Source: Mactra quadrangularis (taxonomy: Eukaryota > Mollusca > Bivalvia > Venerida > Mactridae). Taken from it: a stretch of DNA of 64,000 nucleotides. Positions 14,500 through 26,925 of the stretch are shown here, piece by piece. The stretch spans positions 37,784,011 to 37,848,010 of the forward strand of contig CM046297.1 in the NCBI GenBank assembly GCA_025267735.1, given 5' to 3'. The notes beneath the pieces are model-generated. The model saw only the letters and a program-made list of their open reading frames with translations. It searched no databases and had not been told where the DNA came from. Made by a program: the position numbers and the translations under genes. The first letter of the stretch is position 1. Each line of letters opens with the position of its first letter.

Positions 14500-14935
14500 A
14501 GTGGTTGGGGTCAAAATTGACCCCAGTGGCATAATTCAAACAATATATGTAGGGGTGATGCTACATAGATCAATTATAAAAGGTTATGGTCATACAGTTT
14601 AAGAGATTTTTTATCATTCTCTTATATAACTATGTATATAACTTGTGACATCTAGACAGGGTCTATTTGAACCCAGAGCATCATTTGAACAATCTTTGTA
14701 GAGTACCTTGAGGTGATACTACATACCAAATATGATAGAGCTAAGCCTAAGGGTTAAAGAGAAGATGAGTTTTTAACATTTTATGTATAACTATATATAA
14801 AACTTGTGACCATAGGGGTGAGGCAAATTTTGACCATAAGAGGCTAATTTGAACTATCTTTGTAGAGGACCTTGAGATGATACTACATGTCAATTATGAA
14901 AGCTCTATGATAGACAAAATATATTGGGTAGTAAG
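14500..14935. repeat. Dispersed repeat, three ~135-bp units (copy 1)
   Basis: Three imperfect units each contain GGGGTCAAAATTGACC or a similar string, then a stretch related to TTGAACTATCTTTGTAGAG, GACCTTGAGGTGATACTACA, a string ending AAAGCTCTA, and TATATAACTATGTATA with AACTTGTGAC. The same family recurs at 24000-24420. The first unit contains a near-palindrome TGGGGTCAAAATTGACCCCA. No coding potential. Confidence 0.85.
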
Positions 14936-14944
14936 TATAATACT

Positions 14945-15515
14945 AGGAATATAGGACACTAGAAAAAATAGGATTGATGAAGAGAATATAGTTTAAGTAA
15001 ATGACACTTTTGAAAATATAGGAATTAAGGACAAAATATACTGGGTAGTATAAATATAGGAATATAGGAGCTTTGTTAAAAGATAGGAATGATGGACAAA
15101 TATACCGCGTAGTATAAATATAGGAATATAGGAGCTTTGTGAACAGATAGGAATGATGGACATATATACCGCATAGTATAAATATAGGAATATAGGAGCT
15201 TTGTGAACAGATAGGAATGATGGACAAATATACCGCGTAGTATAAATATAGGAATATAGGAGCTTTGTGAACAGACAGGAATGATGGACAAATATACCGC
15301 GTAGTATAAATATAGGAATATAGGAGCTTTGTGAACAGATAGGAATGATGGACAAATATACTGCATAGTATAAATATAGGAATATAGGAGCTTTGTGAAC
15401 AGATAGGAATGATGGACAAATATACCGCGTAGTATAAATATAGGAATATAGGAGCTTTGTGAACAGATAGGAATGATGGACAAATATACTGCTTAGTATA
15501 AATATAGGACACTTT
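14945..15515. repeat. 64-bp tandem array (about 8 copies)
   Basis: GGAATGATGGACAAATATAC recurs every 64 bp (for example GAATGA at 15151 and 15215), followed by CGCGTAGTATAAATATAGG and AGCTTTGTGAACAGATA. Copies are nearly identical in the middle and diverged at the lower edge, as expected from recent local amplification. The minus strand is open in all three frames because the unit has no minus-strand stop and 64 is not a multiple of 3. This gives peptides up to 189 codons that are artefacts. Confidence 0.96.
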
Positions 15516-17322
15516 CAGTGGTATAATAAAGGAATGAATCCAACAGTTTAGTAACTAGTTGACAGCCTGCATTATATGTATCATGTATTTATAACATCAG
15601 AATTCTAATTTAAAACTCTTTACTTAGATTTGTAATAGATCTATAAGATTTACATCCTTAGATTCATTATAAAAGTATTAATTAATTATCAAAATTAATG
15701 TATTGTCAATATACTTAACTGTTTATATCTGTAATAGACATTTGTCACCGAAGTCAGAGAATGAAGGTTGAGAAAGACAGGCGATAAAGCACAGACGGTT
15801 GTCTCAAAATTATTTATAACATGCACAACAAAAATCAAGCAAATTTCCAGTCAGTTATATAATTATTATTTGCTCTTAAATACAATGCCAATTGTACATT
15901 TTACGGTATTTTTGAAAGTTTGGTGATTTTTTTCTGATCAATTATTTTTACAGTTTCTCATGTCCATGAGGTTTTCATGTTGATTTATTTTGGTGCTTTA
16001 AGGTCGTTTTACAGCTGTCAATCAATCTACTCACCATTCCTGGGAAGGATAAATCTCTGGATTTAGCTGTAAACCAGTTACTAGGCACATGCCAACGCAA
16101 GTGATTGACAACTGTCCTACATGATTTAGTACCAGCAGTAGGAGGGAAAATAGCCGTGGATATTAGTTCCTAATCGAACTTGCAAAAAATATGCCCTGTC
16201 CTGTAATCTAACCCACAAGCTTGTGTGCTATCAACAAAGCTAAATGGGCAGCTTTGTTAAGGTTAAAATAGACTATTTGTCAAGAATGACTTGGTTTCCT
16301 AGTAAACAGGGTGAATTTCAGTATACGTGAATTTGATGAGTCAAACCACGATATATATCGTGACACAGAGATAAATGTAAAAGGTGTTACGTGGAAACAT
16401 AATTGAGTATATACTAAATAATAGTCAAGCATGAACTGCTATAAATCATACAGATGTATAAATTCTGATTGGTGATATCAGAGACTTGTTAGTTTGTTGT
16501 TGTAAACAAACAGACCTTATTAATGAAAGTATCATAGAACGATATAATACAAGAGTACATAACAGACTCATGTTTGAATATACATGTAGTTATAAATTGA
16601 CGAGACAATATTTAATAAAACGTAAGATAATGTTAATTTGAGCACGGCTGAGCGGTTACTTATAACACGCCTCTTTAACTACCGTATTACATCAAGCACT
16701 TATCTTAATTGTTCATTAATGTGAACTAGGAAATGTACTCAATTGTTATGATCTTGTTGTTTTAATAAGTGAGATAAACTAAATTGGAAACAAACTAATC
16801 AACATATAGTAGAGAATATTTCTATACATGCACATCTATTAGCCTTACAGTATCAAATGTTTGTGTCTTAATTGTTAGTTAAGTCAATATGATGACACAA
16901 ACAATTTCTGAATAATTCCATTCTTATAACATCCCTACTCATCAACATTTTTAACACACTTAATATGTTTGAAACCATTCTCTATTCTCAGTGACAAATA
17001 TCTATTAATGACTTGACATTAAAGCCCCATTATCAATAAGCATTGTGAATTTACTGTAAGAAAATAGGCATTTAAATTTACTTCAAAAACATTTTAAAAA
17101 ATTATGCCAGTATCACTTAAACGGATTAGTAGGCAAATGACAACAACCCATTTCTAAATAGTCCTACTGATAAATTACACATAACTGAAATAATAATTAC
17201 ATTATGGCATAAACTGTTTTGAAAACTAATGTAGGATACATAGGGAAATCCAAAGCCATTATAAAGATGTTATATTTCTTGACTTAAGACATTACAATAT
17301 ATAGATCAATCTAGGACTGTTG

Positions 17323-17323
<1 letters not shown>
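15516..17323. other. Non-repetitive stretch with one exon-like segment
   Basis: Mostly AT-rich single-copy sequence. It includes a perfect 16-bp palindrome CACGATATATATCGTG (16347-16362) and the exon-like segment at 16035-16066. Nothing else was recognised. Confidence 0.5.
16035..16066 (-). CDS. Possible internal exon, 32 nt (unidentified)
   Basis: On the minus strand the acceptor GGTTTACAG abuts this segment and it ends at a strong donor, GGAATG|GTGAGTAG. One frame reads LNPEIYPSQE and another reads KSRDLSFPGM, both stop-free. No neighbouring exon in compatible phase was found, so the assignment is weak. The plus strand also offers an acceptor (CGTTTTACAG) at 16013 followed by 29 open codons (LSINLLTIPGKDKSLDLAVN and on, to a TGA). 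Only one of the two strands is likely to be right. Family not recognised. Confidence 0.2.

Positions 17324-17376
<53 letters not shown>
17324..17376. repeat. (AT)n microsatellite
   Basis: Uninterrupted AT dinucleotide run of about 26 repeats. The bases after it to about 17715 are pyrimidine-rich on the + strand, with no gene seen. Confidence 0.98.
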
Positions 17377-17379
<3 letters not shown>

Positions 17380-17715
17380 ATAACAGGGGTAAGTTCTGTC
17401 TCTATTGTAACCTTATGCTTGGATTAATTTTTTTATCTTAACCACTAATTATATCCCTTGTTTCTCATACTTTTATCTATTTTCATAAAATAATATTCTT
17501 GATAGTCTTATTCCTTTCTAAACTTTTCATAACCTCTCAGACCTCATAACCAACTTACACTGATCTTCACCCTGTTCACTTTCTCCCCACTTTTTCTTTA
17601 ACCACACCCATTTATTTGTATCATCCATACAAAACTTTCCACACATTTATCATCTAACTCAATCTAACAGCTCTTCCTTACATAAACATATAATATCTTT
17701 TGATATTATATTCAG

Positions 17716-18424
17716 ACAGTAACCATGTATCTAACCCAGACTGTATCTCAGTATGAACAAACTATGACAGTAACCATATATCTAACCCAGACTGTATCTC
17801 AGTATGAACAAACTATCACAGTAACCATGTATCTAACCCAGACTGTATCTCAGTATGAACAAACTATGACAGTAACCATATATCTAACCCAGACTGTATC
17901 TCAGTATGAACAAACTATCACAGTAACCATGTATCTAACCCAGACTGTATCTCAGTATGAACAAACTATCACAGTAACCATGTATCTAACCCAGACTGTA
18001 TCTCAGTATGAACAAACTATCACAGTAACCATGTATCTAACCCAGACTGTATCTCAGTATGAACTATCACAGTAACCATGTATCTAACCCAGACTGTATC
18101 TCAGTATGAACTATCACAGTAACCATATATCTAACCCAGACTGTATCTCAGTATGAACAAACTATGACAGTAACCATGTATCTAACCCAGACTGTATCTC
18201 AGTATGAACAAACTATCACAGTAACCATGTATCTAACCCAGACTGTATCTCAGTATGAACAAACTATCACAGTAACCATGTATCTAACCCAGACTGTATC
18301 TCAGTATGAACAAACTATGACAGTAACCATGTATCTAACCCAGACTGTATCTCAGTATGAACAAACTATGACAGTAAACATATATCTAACCCAGACTGTA
18401 TCTCAGTATGAACAAACTATGACC
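17716..18424. repeat. 51-bp tandem array (about 14 copies)
   Basis: The unit is ACAGTAACCATGTATCTAAC, CCAGACTGTATCTCAGTATG, AACAAACTATG. Because 51 is a multiple of 3, one + frame stays open as a 17-residue repeat (MYLTQTVSQYEQTITVT). Two neighbouring units near 18062 and 18113 have lost 4 bp (CAAA), which breaks that frame, and no splice or promoter context supports translation. Copies are nearly identical, with only a few alternating variants (ATG/ATC; ATGTAT/ATATAT), which points to recent expansion. Confidence 0.96.
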
Positions 18425-18692
18425 AATGCTTATTTCATCCTCTCAAACATCTTTTTCTTTCACACCTTCCTGTAACCATAGATGTTAGAGTCAGATCAAA
18501 CCTATATCTCTCCTACTTTCATTTACACCGTCACAGGGGGGGGAATTATTTTCATGTTGCTCATTTATAAACACCTGAGCTACATATTGAGTACTTGCTC
18601 ACTGTAACCTATAAATTATTTTAGCTAACCTGACCCATGTGGGTCAACTGAACATTTTGCCTACTAATCCCTTGACAAGAACAGTCTTAAGA
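18425..18692. other. Short spacer, pyrimidine-rich then AT-rich
   Basis: Pyrimidine-rich + strand continues to about 18520, then a G9 run (18536-18544). No feature beyond that. Confidence 0.5.
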
Positions 18693-19789
18693 CAGCGTGC
18701 TCGACTTTTCTAGTGTATTGTTCATGACATTGCTTATCTTTAAAATAAAGTGTTTTCAAAATGACATACTTTTTCATAGGAAATAAATCAATCTAACAAT
18801 ATTGTAAAATATGAAAGGGGCATAACTCCTAAAACATACATTCATAGTAACATCCTTTCATACTAAAGAAGACGTATTATCAATGAATAACCAAACTTTC
18901 TTTCATTTAAATATTTTTATTAAATACTTTAGTATTTCAATTTGAACAAATTTTAACATCAAAGTATAAAGAGATATAACTCTAAAAATAATTCATCAAG
19001 AGTTATGTCCTCAATAGTCATGTAGATGTAGAACCAATGAATTGGCATATCACTTTTCATTAAAATATCCTGATGAGTATTGAAAAATATTTAACTTTAA
19101 GTACTTGAACCTTTCATTAAAAAGGGGCACAACTCCAAAATAAATTCATCATGAGTAACATCCCCTTGTAATTGTGTAGATGTTGTTCTGATTAATAAAC
19201 AAACCACCTTTAATCTTATATCTTTATTAGAACTAAAAAGTGTTAACAAACTTTAACCTTGAATTTCAAAGTATAGAGGGGTATAACTCCAAAAGTATTT
19301 CATCCAGAGTAATGTCCTTTTAAAGTCAGATAAATGTCAAACTATTGAAGCATACCAACTTTCTTTAAAATATATATTCATAAGTACTAAAAATATCCAA
19401 TTTGAACAAATTTTAATCTTAATTGTAAAAGTATAAAGGGACATAACTCAAAAAATTCATCCACAATTACTTCCTTAATAGTGGTGTAGATATAGCACCA
19501 ACAAATAAGTGTACAAACTTTAAGTCAAATATCTAGATATGTATTGAAGATTTTTGTACATAGGAAAAACTTAAACCTTATATTTTGCAATATTTTAAAT
19601 ATAAAAGGACAAAAACTCCCAAATTAATTCATGGTTGATATAGTCCCACTATATTATTATACAAACTTTCAATGAAATATCATGATAAATGTTGAAGATT
19701 AGAGTTATAATCTTTACAAGCAACACCAACGCCTACACAAAAGTGATAAAATAAGCTCTCATTTTCTTTGAAAAGTCAAGCTAAAAATG
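18693..19789 (+). mobile_element. Tandem-core (pearl-like) element, CGACTTTTC subfamily, copy A
   Basis: Left end CAGCGTGCTCGACTTTTCTA. Right end CTCATTTTCTTTGAAAAGTC followed by AAGCTAAA, giving the inverted pair GCTCGACTTTTC / GAAAAGTC(A)AGC. The inside is several units of about 150-170 bp with AAGGGACATAACTC, ATTCATC(A/C)A(G/C)AGTTA, GTCGTGTAGATGTAG-like and ATAAACATACCAACTTTCAT-like blocks. No coding sequence. The element is non-autonomous and diverged. Confidence 0.8.
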
Positions 19790-21083
19790 CTTATGTAATG
19801 ATCCCTAATCAATTGTTTTTCAAACTTTAAAAGCGCCAACATTGAAATAAATATAATGTACTCTTTTTAAAGGACTTCCCTATTTTAAGGAATTGGAATG
19901 CTGTCAAACTTAGAAAGCAAAATGGTTTTAATTTTTTTTATATATGTCTTTAATGCATATTATATTGTGATAACTTAACCGTTGTAAGACATGTTTTCAT
20001 GTCTGCTGTAGTAGGTTACCTGGTTTGACCACTAATTATGTTAAACTCGACCAAACTATATGTTTACTAACTACTAACCCTAACATAGATCAGTGTTGCT
20101 TTTCACAAAAATTCTTACAAAAAAAATTTGTAAGTTAAAAGCAATAAACATTTAAAATACAATCATTTTTTGGCTTATAATTTCTGATTATTATAGAATT
20201 ATGTAGAATATTATATACCTTTTGAATATCATATCATAGTTATACTTATTATCCATCTGCCTTTCAAATGCTAATTATTTGAAAATGACTTACGATAACT
20301 TTTCATAAGAATGTTTGACAAAAGCTGAACACATTCTCAGAGGTAATGGGTCAATCTTTAATATTGAGTCCTGATTGTTTATATTTATAGAAGTGGCAAA
20401 TCTTTAAAATATTAGTTTCATCAACATGTATTTCAGTTTGTAAGAAACATGTTTGTGTTATGTTGTGCTATCAATCTTCTTTCAAACAGTTCTAAAGTTA
20501 AACAAAAGACATATCAACATTACAAATCATATTTGAACAGTCATGTATTTTTTTCATTGAAATAGAGGCAAGGGTAATGTATATAATAGTAGGACTACAT
20601 GGAAAACTGTCTTAATTTTTTTCTGTTCTTTTATTTATGAATTTTTCAAATATACAATTTCATTCGGTTTCAGATAACATGTACCTAGCATATATAATCC
20701 CAATTTCATTTGTAAATATATATATAGTGACCATCTAGTGCCTGTTAAACAAATTAAACATTCACAAGAGTAAGATTTTGAATGTATCATAGAATGTCAA
20801 CTATAACAGGAAGTGAATATTTTAACCAGTCTGTCCAAACAAAACTTCTTTAAAATATCATCAGTCCACCATATAAACATTTGTTAAATTTCAACACAGG
20901 GGTAAAATCATGTTGTGGTAAAATTTTTGATAAAACATTGGATTAGAGATTGTATAAAATTTGGTTAAAATTTACTTAAGTAGTTTTCTGATACTATGGG
21001 ATAAGCATATAACAAAGATGAAACAAAATTACCTCCTTTCACTTGATATAATGCATTTTCTGGCAAGTTTTCTCAAATAAACA
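19790..21083. other. AT-rich spacer, nothing recognised
   Basis: About 1.3 kb of AT-rich sequence with no open frame, no terminal inverted repeat pair and no tandem repeat that I can see. Confidence 0.5.
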
Positions 21084-21091
21084 TGATAGAC

Positions 21092-21595
21092 ATAGGTGGA
21101 TCCAGGATTTTTAGTTAGAGGGGGCATAAAATTCTAGTAAGAGGGGGGTAAAATGAACTAGCAGAATGGGGTTTCAAGGGCCGTATAGGCCCAAAATGGT
21201 CCAGGGCTTGCTTTGCCTTGGGTTCTAGATGACCGGCGGCACCCGAAATTCCTGAGTTTTGATCATTTCTAAGGTAATCAGGCACATTTCGCGAGTCTCA
21301 ACTATCCTTTCCCAGGGTATACAATATAAAGCATATAGATATATCATTTAATTTTTAACAGCCGTTGGTTCATATAAATTTGTACTTACAATAATGAGAA
21401 CAATTGTTTCAATTATTTGCTAGGTTCCGTACTCCCAGCCTCATTAGTTATTGCACAAATAGCGTGCGAAAAAATTTGTTATATATACATATTTTCCTAT
21501 AAAATTCATATTCATGATTGAAAAAAAAACCTTTGCTTGGGCAATTTTAGGGGGGGGGGGGCTTACGCCGGGTCTGCCCCCCTTGGATCTGCCTA
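21092..21595. mobile_element. hAT-like MITE, 504 bp, 8-bp target duplication
   Basis: The ends read (A)TAGGTGGATCC on the left and, reverse-complemented, TAGGCAGATCC on the right. They are flanked by TGATAGAC (21084-21091) and TGATAGAG (21596-21603), a 7/8 match typical of hAT target duplications. The inside has G-runs near both ends (GAGGGGGC; a run of about 12 G near 21550) and no transposase. The GGATCCAGGATTTT start is shared in sense with the right end of the MITE at 50726-50984. Confidence 0.8.
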
Positions 21596-21603
21596 TGATA
21601 GAG

Positions 21604-22440
21604 GCCCAAAGATACTGGAAACTTTATAGTGCCATCTCAGGGGAAGTTATTATCACTTGAAGGTACTGGACTTTTAACATACAGTCCTAGTTTCATCTTC
21701 TAAATATAGAAACCACCAACTTGGATTAAAAATAGAGAGAAATTTAAACCTATTTCCTTAATGTTCTAGTATAGAACTGCTTTTCCCTGAGAGAAGTCAA
21801 TCCTAAGAATTTTGTTGACTTGTGGACAAAATCTAAAAAAATATAGAATAAGAGGTATATTATAAAATGTTTCAAAATGGAACAGTTTAAGTATGCTTAA
21901 ATTAAATGATTTCAATTTAGTAACATTTTGGTTAATATTTTTTTTTATACAATTAGATGTCCAGATTTGTTTTATGATAACCAACAGTAAGCAATTAATT
22001 AACACAGGGTTTATTAAACCTATGTTTATACCATCAACCACAAGAGAATTTAATTGTTGTAAAGTTAGGGTTACTCCATTTTATTGGCTAGAAAGATGCA
22101 GAATTTACATTGGTCTTTTTCCAACCATAAAATCTGCAAATGGGTTTCTTAAGTTTGTGTTAATCATATAATAGTATTTATTGTACATTTGGTGGTTACC
22201 TATTCTTATCTTCATGTAAGTTTGATTTTTACTTTTTTATTTCATTTTTGTCAAGAATTAGTTAGCCATCAAAAGATAAATTAATTTGTACAGTTTTATT
22301 CTTGATACATTCACTTACATAGTGATCTCCCCTTATTTAACAAGCTATTTGGTATAACCTATACAGAAAATACAAAAGTTCATGTATACTGTATAGCTAA
22401 CATAAATGCACTGATTTTAGTTGTTATATATAATAAAGAC
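21604..22440. other. AT-rich spacer; overlapping short frames on both strands
   Basis: Frames of 91 codons (-, 21766-22041) and 92 codons (+, 21893-22171) overlap. Neither shows a recognisable family, codon bias or splice context, so neither is called. Confidence 0.45.
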
Positions 22441-23625
22441 AAGAGCACTCCATGGACAACAATCTCAACTATTCAAGGTGCATGTGTCAACATAATTAAT
22501 CTTAGATCATATGAAATATAAATGAGATGAGTAAAATTTAAATTATTTATTGAAGATGTTTCAACTCATTTAATTTAAATTCAAACCTTCTAACGAAAAC
22601 TTGTGAGTACAAAAGGGCATCATAATTCAGTCAAAATGCATGCTGGAGTCCAACAACTTAGTATTTGACCACCAAAAGTAACTATGTAGACATGTGTGAA
22701 ACTTTAAATGAATCCCAACAGTAGTTTAAAGTATATAATATTGCATCAAGAACCTTTAACAAGGAATTTCTAGTCTATAGGGGCAATCCAGTAAATAAAT
22801 TGAATAGATATGGGATTTCATATTTGACCATCAATGGTAACCCCGTAACAGATGTGATGTTTCAATTCAAGCCCTTAAGTAATTGAAAAGATATAATGTT
22901 GGAACACAAAAACTTAACCAAGAAATTGACACAAGAAAGGGACATAATTCAGGCAAATATTCACATTATAATACTAAATGTAACTTAGTATTTAACCTCA
23001 AATGGTAACCCCTTAAACAAATAGGAAGTTTCAAGTGAATCCCTTAAGTAGTACCAAAAATAACTTGTTGCAGCAAGAAAACTGAACTATTTAGGATTAA
23101 AGGAACATAATTCAGGCAAATATTTATGTGATTATTATACAACTTAGTATTTGACCTCAAATAGTAACACCGTAGACATGTAAAAAGTTTCAAGTCAATC
23201 CCTTAAGCAGTATAGAAGATAACATTTGGCAACAAGAAAAATTAACTGAATATTTTTTGTGATTAAAGGGACATAGATCAAGCAAAAATTAATGCTAGAT
23301 TAATATAACTTGAAATTTGACCTCCAATGGTAACCCAGTAAGCAAGTGTGAAGTTTCAAGTGAATTCTCAAGTAGTCAAAGTTATAAACATGTTACATCT
23401 TTAAACTTAACCTTGTAGTGTTTAAACTTAACCTTGTAGTGTTTAAACTTAACCGTGTAGTGTTTTAACTTAACCATGTAGTGTTTAAACTTAACATTGT
23501 AGTGTTTAAACTTAACCTTGTAGTGTTTAAACTTAACCATGTAGTGTTATGCAAACATCTATGAAAACGATGACACACAACTAAGTTAAATAGCTCCCCT
23601 ATTCTAGGAATAGTCAAGCTAATTA
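22441..23625 (+). mobile_element. Tandem-core (pearl-like) element, CGACTATTC subfamily
   Basis: Starts at AAGAGCACTCCATGGACAAC and AATCTCAACTATTCAAGG; ends at CTATTCTAGGAATAGTCAAG (about 23615). The core has about five units of 150-170 bp that match the 11060-13810 core (GTATTTGACC, AATGGTAACCC, AAGTTTCAAGTGAATCCC). The last unit runs into the 21-bp array at 23400-23548. No coding sequence. Confidence 0.78.
23400..23548. repeat. 21-bp minisatellite (7 copies)
   Basis: TTTAAACTTAACCTTGTAGTG repeats every 21 bp (TAAACT at 23402, 23423, 23444 and on). It looks like a local expansion of the core-unit segment ACTTAACC of the surrounding tandem-core element, so a minisatellite born inside an older repeat. 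Confidence 0.93.
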
Positions 23626-23999
23626 AAACGTTTCTGTTTCATAGATAAAATTTTAATAATATAAGTTAAAACAGTTTTCCATTAAGTCCTACAATTAGTG
23701 TTACATCTTTTTTGCCTCTATGTGGTTGTACCATTAAGTAATTTCTAGATGATAAATGTAAAGGCTGTAAAGAATTACAATCAAGTCACTAGCATACAAC
23801 ACATGTATAAACTAAGACAAAAAAGTTTAGCAAGTTTAGTAAACACAGTTGTCCTGAATACCCCGGATAGCTCACCTCAATTTCTAAGGGTATAACATAA
23901 AATCATGTAACTCTTTAATTTAAACTGTATAGGGTTAGGATTCAAATATGAAAAGATAATTTAAATTTCTCTACAACTTTATATAAACTAAGTGACCCA
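23626..23999. other. AT-rich spacer, nothing recognised
   Basis: No open frame or repeat structure was recognised here. Confidence 0.45.
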
Positions 24000-24420
24000 T
24001 GAGATTGGGGTTAATTTTGACCCCACAGGAATTATTTGAACTATCTTTGTAAAGGACTTTGAGGTGATGCTACATGCAAACATAAAAGCTCTTGGCCATA
24101 CATTTTAGAGAAGGTTTTTCAATATTTCCTTATATAACTATGTATAACTTGTCACCCAACATGCAGCACCAAATTTGACCCAAGAGCCTAATTTATACAA
24201 TTTTTGTGAAGGACCAAGGTGATGTTACATACTAATTATAAAAGCTCTAGGCCATAAATTTTAAGAGAAGGTTATAAACATTTCTCTATATAACTACGTA
24301 AAACTTGTGCCCCAAGGATGCGGCCAATTTTGACTACATGAGCATAAGTTGATCATCTTTGTAAAGAACCTTTAGGTGATGCTAAATACCAAATATGAAA
24401 GCTCTAGTTTTAGAATACCA
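24000..24420. repeat. Dispersed repeat, three ~135-bp units (copy 2)
   Basis: Same family as 14500-14935. Units contain AATTTTGACCC, TTTGTAAAGGAC, GAGGTGATGCTACATG, AAAGCTCT(T/A)GGCCATA, and CTATATAACTA(T/C)GTA with AACTTGTG. Diverged by perhaps 15-20 percent between units. Non-coding. Confidence 0.85.
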
Positions 24421-24539
24421 CAAATAAGAATAAATTACAGTTGACTTACACCATTCTACATCTATGATATAGCTAGATAAATATATGTTTTACTGGAAAG
24501 GACAATAGGTGTCAGACCGAGTCAGAAAAATTTCAATAC

Positions 24540-24923
24540 ATGACTGTTGACCAAATTAGCAGCAAAAACTTCCATCCAAATGCAACTCATACTGAAAATG
24601 AGTATTTACTAACAAGTCATGAGGGATTCTCACCCATCAATGTTAAAGGTCATATATGTAATTTACCTCACAGGGTTTTTTATCAGTATGTGCGGAAAGG
24701 GCCTGGAGCCTTACTTTGTATAGAACAATGGGAGGAATTTTATAGCTTCATATGTTCATTGATACAGACCAATCTGTCTGTGCCAGGGCATTTTAACAGT
24801 GTATGTGGAAGGTGCCTGCAGCGTTACTATTTTATCCCCATTTCATTGATAGGGGAATGGAAATTCAGTGGTAATTTCCAATGTTTGGGGAAACAGGAAA
24901 TTTCAAGAGGCAGGTGCCTGTAA
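24540..24923 (+). CDS. Open reading frame of 127 codons, unidentified
   Basis: Opens with ATG (MTVDQISSKNFHPNATHTEN) and runs to TAA at 24921-24923. It has the highest GC for several kb around. It contains an imperfect direct duplication about 113 bp apart (24671-24720 against 24784-24834), so part of it repeats as YVRKGPGAL and VCGRCLQ. No signal peptide, membrane helix or known domain could be made out, and no clear splice sites flank it. It may be a chance frame in an unrecognised repeat. Function unknown. Confidence 0.2.
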   Translation: MTVDQISSKNFHPNATHTENEYLLTSHEGFSPINVKGHICNLPHRVFYQYVRKGPGALLCIEQWEEFYSFICSLIQTNLSVPGHFNSVCGRCLQRYYFIPISLIGEWKFSGNFQCLGKQEISRGRCL

Positions 24924-25160
24924 ACGGCCCGTTATATAAGAAAAAAAGCCTTGAGTGCTAACACCACATGCGTTTTTGTTCATTACCTCATACTTAAGAA
25001 AACAAGTTTATACATACACATTGATTCAATATGATCAGTGATAACAGAATTAATCATTACGAAGACTTGTTTATATACTTATCACTTGCTGTATATTGCA
25101 TTCATAAAATTTTTATCAACTTGCTAAACTCTTTTACTTTAGTGTATAAATGTACATATA

Positions 25161-26074
25161 CAGTCAGATCTCGATACAACAACATTGTTTGTTCCCAGAA
25201 AAATTGTCGTTTTAACACACGTGTCAGTGTAATGAATTCTTCCAACAATATACATTTTGGAATCAGTTTTATGTAGTTGGTAGCATTATACATATGTACC
25301 TTTGTATATACAAAATGTACATTTAAAGTATACTTTAACTAACAAGTTAAACAAAGTATACTCAAGGGAACCGATGTTTATCTATTTACAACATAAAATA
25401 ATAATATTCATTTCATACCAAATATAGTATTGGTGAACACACACCAGTACATATAACATAATCATGCCATCCTGACTAACAAAGCAACTTAGCAAAATAA
25501 TATGGTGATGGATTTCTGAACAGACTTGATTTTAGCCTTGTTTACAACACTAACAATTTTCCATTTATCTGATAAAATTTCTTGTTGTTACATTCTGGTA
25601 CTCCAAAAAATACAATAGAATCTACGAGGCCAAACTATACCAACTCATACAAATAACCAGATTCTTACTTTGGAAAAAATGGTTAAATACCTAAGCTAAT
25701 TCAATTCAGCTATCAGCATTAAAGATATTATCACTGTGTTTAAAATTAATTACTTGGGGAAAACAGATTAAATGTGTGAAATATATGCAAATGATATCAA
25801 TTCATGGCAAAGAAAACAAAGACAGGGAGACTAGTAACTTTAGCTACTTGCTAAAATCACCCCAAGTAAGAAAATCTATATCAGACTTCTCTCAACAATT
25901 GTCAGAGTTAACAGGTTAAGTTAATCCAGTAAAATGGGTTTTGGGGGTCAGTTATGAGAATCGGTGTCAGAAACATGAGATGGATACAAATAATGTACAA
26001 AATGTTTTATTCCTATAAAATATATCGGTATAACGAGAATGTTTAACAAGTGTTGTTGTATTGTGATCTGACTG
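25161..26074. mobile_element. Tc1/mariner-type MITE, 914 bp, TA target site
   Basis: Left end CAGTCAGATCTCGATACAAC. The right end reverse-complemented is CAGTCAGATCACAATACAAC, and 20 of 23 terminal bases match. Both ends are flanked by TA (25159-25160 and 26075-26076), the target of Tc1/mariner elements. No transposase frame remains; short frames inside are noise. Non-autonomous. Confidence 0.85.
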
Positions 26075-26076
26075 TA

Positions 26077-26787
26077 TAACATAAATATAACAAGATGAAC
26101 GTACAAAACATATATATAATACAAAGATCTTTATTAGATCCAAATTTATAGTTAGAAAATAACAAGAAACAAATGTTTATTACCTTTTATTTAAGCAATG
26201 TGAGTGCATAAAATGTTAGCTAACTTTATTACAATCATGTTAAATCTAGCATCATTTAGGTGATATAAGTAGAAAAATAAACAAAATATGCTGAGATATA
26301 AAAACTAGTACTTACATTTAGCAATCTGTTAATTCAACTGATAATCTGATGTTACATTTAATAATTTACTATGATGAAAACATAAAATTCAATACTGAGT
26401 CAACCACTACTTGATTTCACTAAACTATATATATAATATAATATAATCAATTAATGATAGTAAACATATAACATTTCTTATTTCACTTTGTTATCCATTA
26501 ATCATCAATCTTAAGTATGTTTGATAAAAGGCACAATTTGTTACACAAGTCTTGAAATCATCAACATATAATCAGTCTACAGACACACAAGACAAGAAAC
26601 TTTGTAGCTTAGGTAGACGTAGCCAAGATGGTTCAAAACTGAAGTCAGTAGACAAACTTTCTTATAGAAAACAATCTATTATTAAGACAGAGAATATTCT
26701 TCAAATGTTAAGTGAAATCAATTTGTATTTTACCAAGTGAGCTCTGAAAACATAATGTTCTAGTAGCTTAGTAAAGATATAAAACAA
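26077..26787. other. AT-rich spacer, nothing recognised
   Basis: No gene or transposon ends seen. A 62-codon frame at 26552-26740 has no support. Confidence 0.45.
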
Positions 26788-26925
26788 GAACAGTAGTCAA
26801 CAAATAGTCAATATTCCAACAAAACACGTGAACAGTAGTCAACAAATAGTCAACATTCCAACATAACAACAAGAACAGTAGTCAACAAATAGTCAATATT
26901 CCAACAAAACAACAAGAACAGTCAA
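26788..26925. repeat. 42-43-bp minisatellite (about 3.3 copies)
   Basis: CAGTAGTCAACAAATAGTCA followed by ATATTCCAACAAAACAACAA recurs at 26791, 26833 and 26876. It abuts the left end of the next tandem-core element. Confidence 0.93.

Noticed and set aside
14943..15512. 189-codon minus-strand open frame, with 135- and 120-codon frames in the other phases
   Set aside because: All three phases of the 64-bp array are open because the unit lacks stops on that strand; translation is a repeat artefact.
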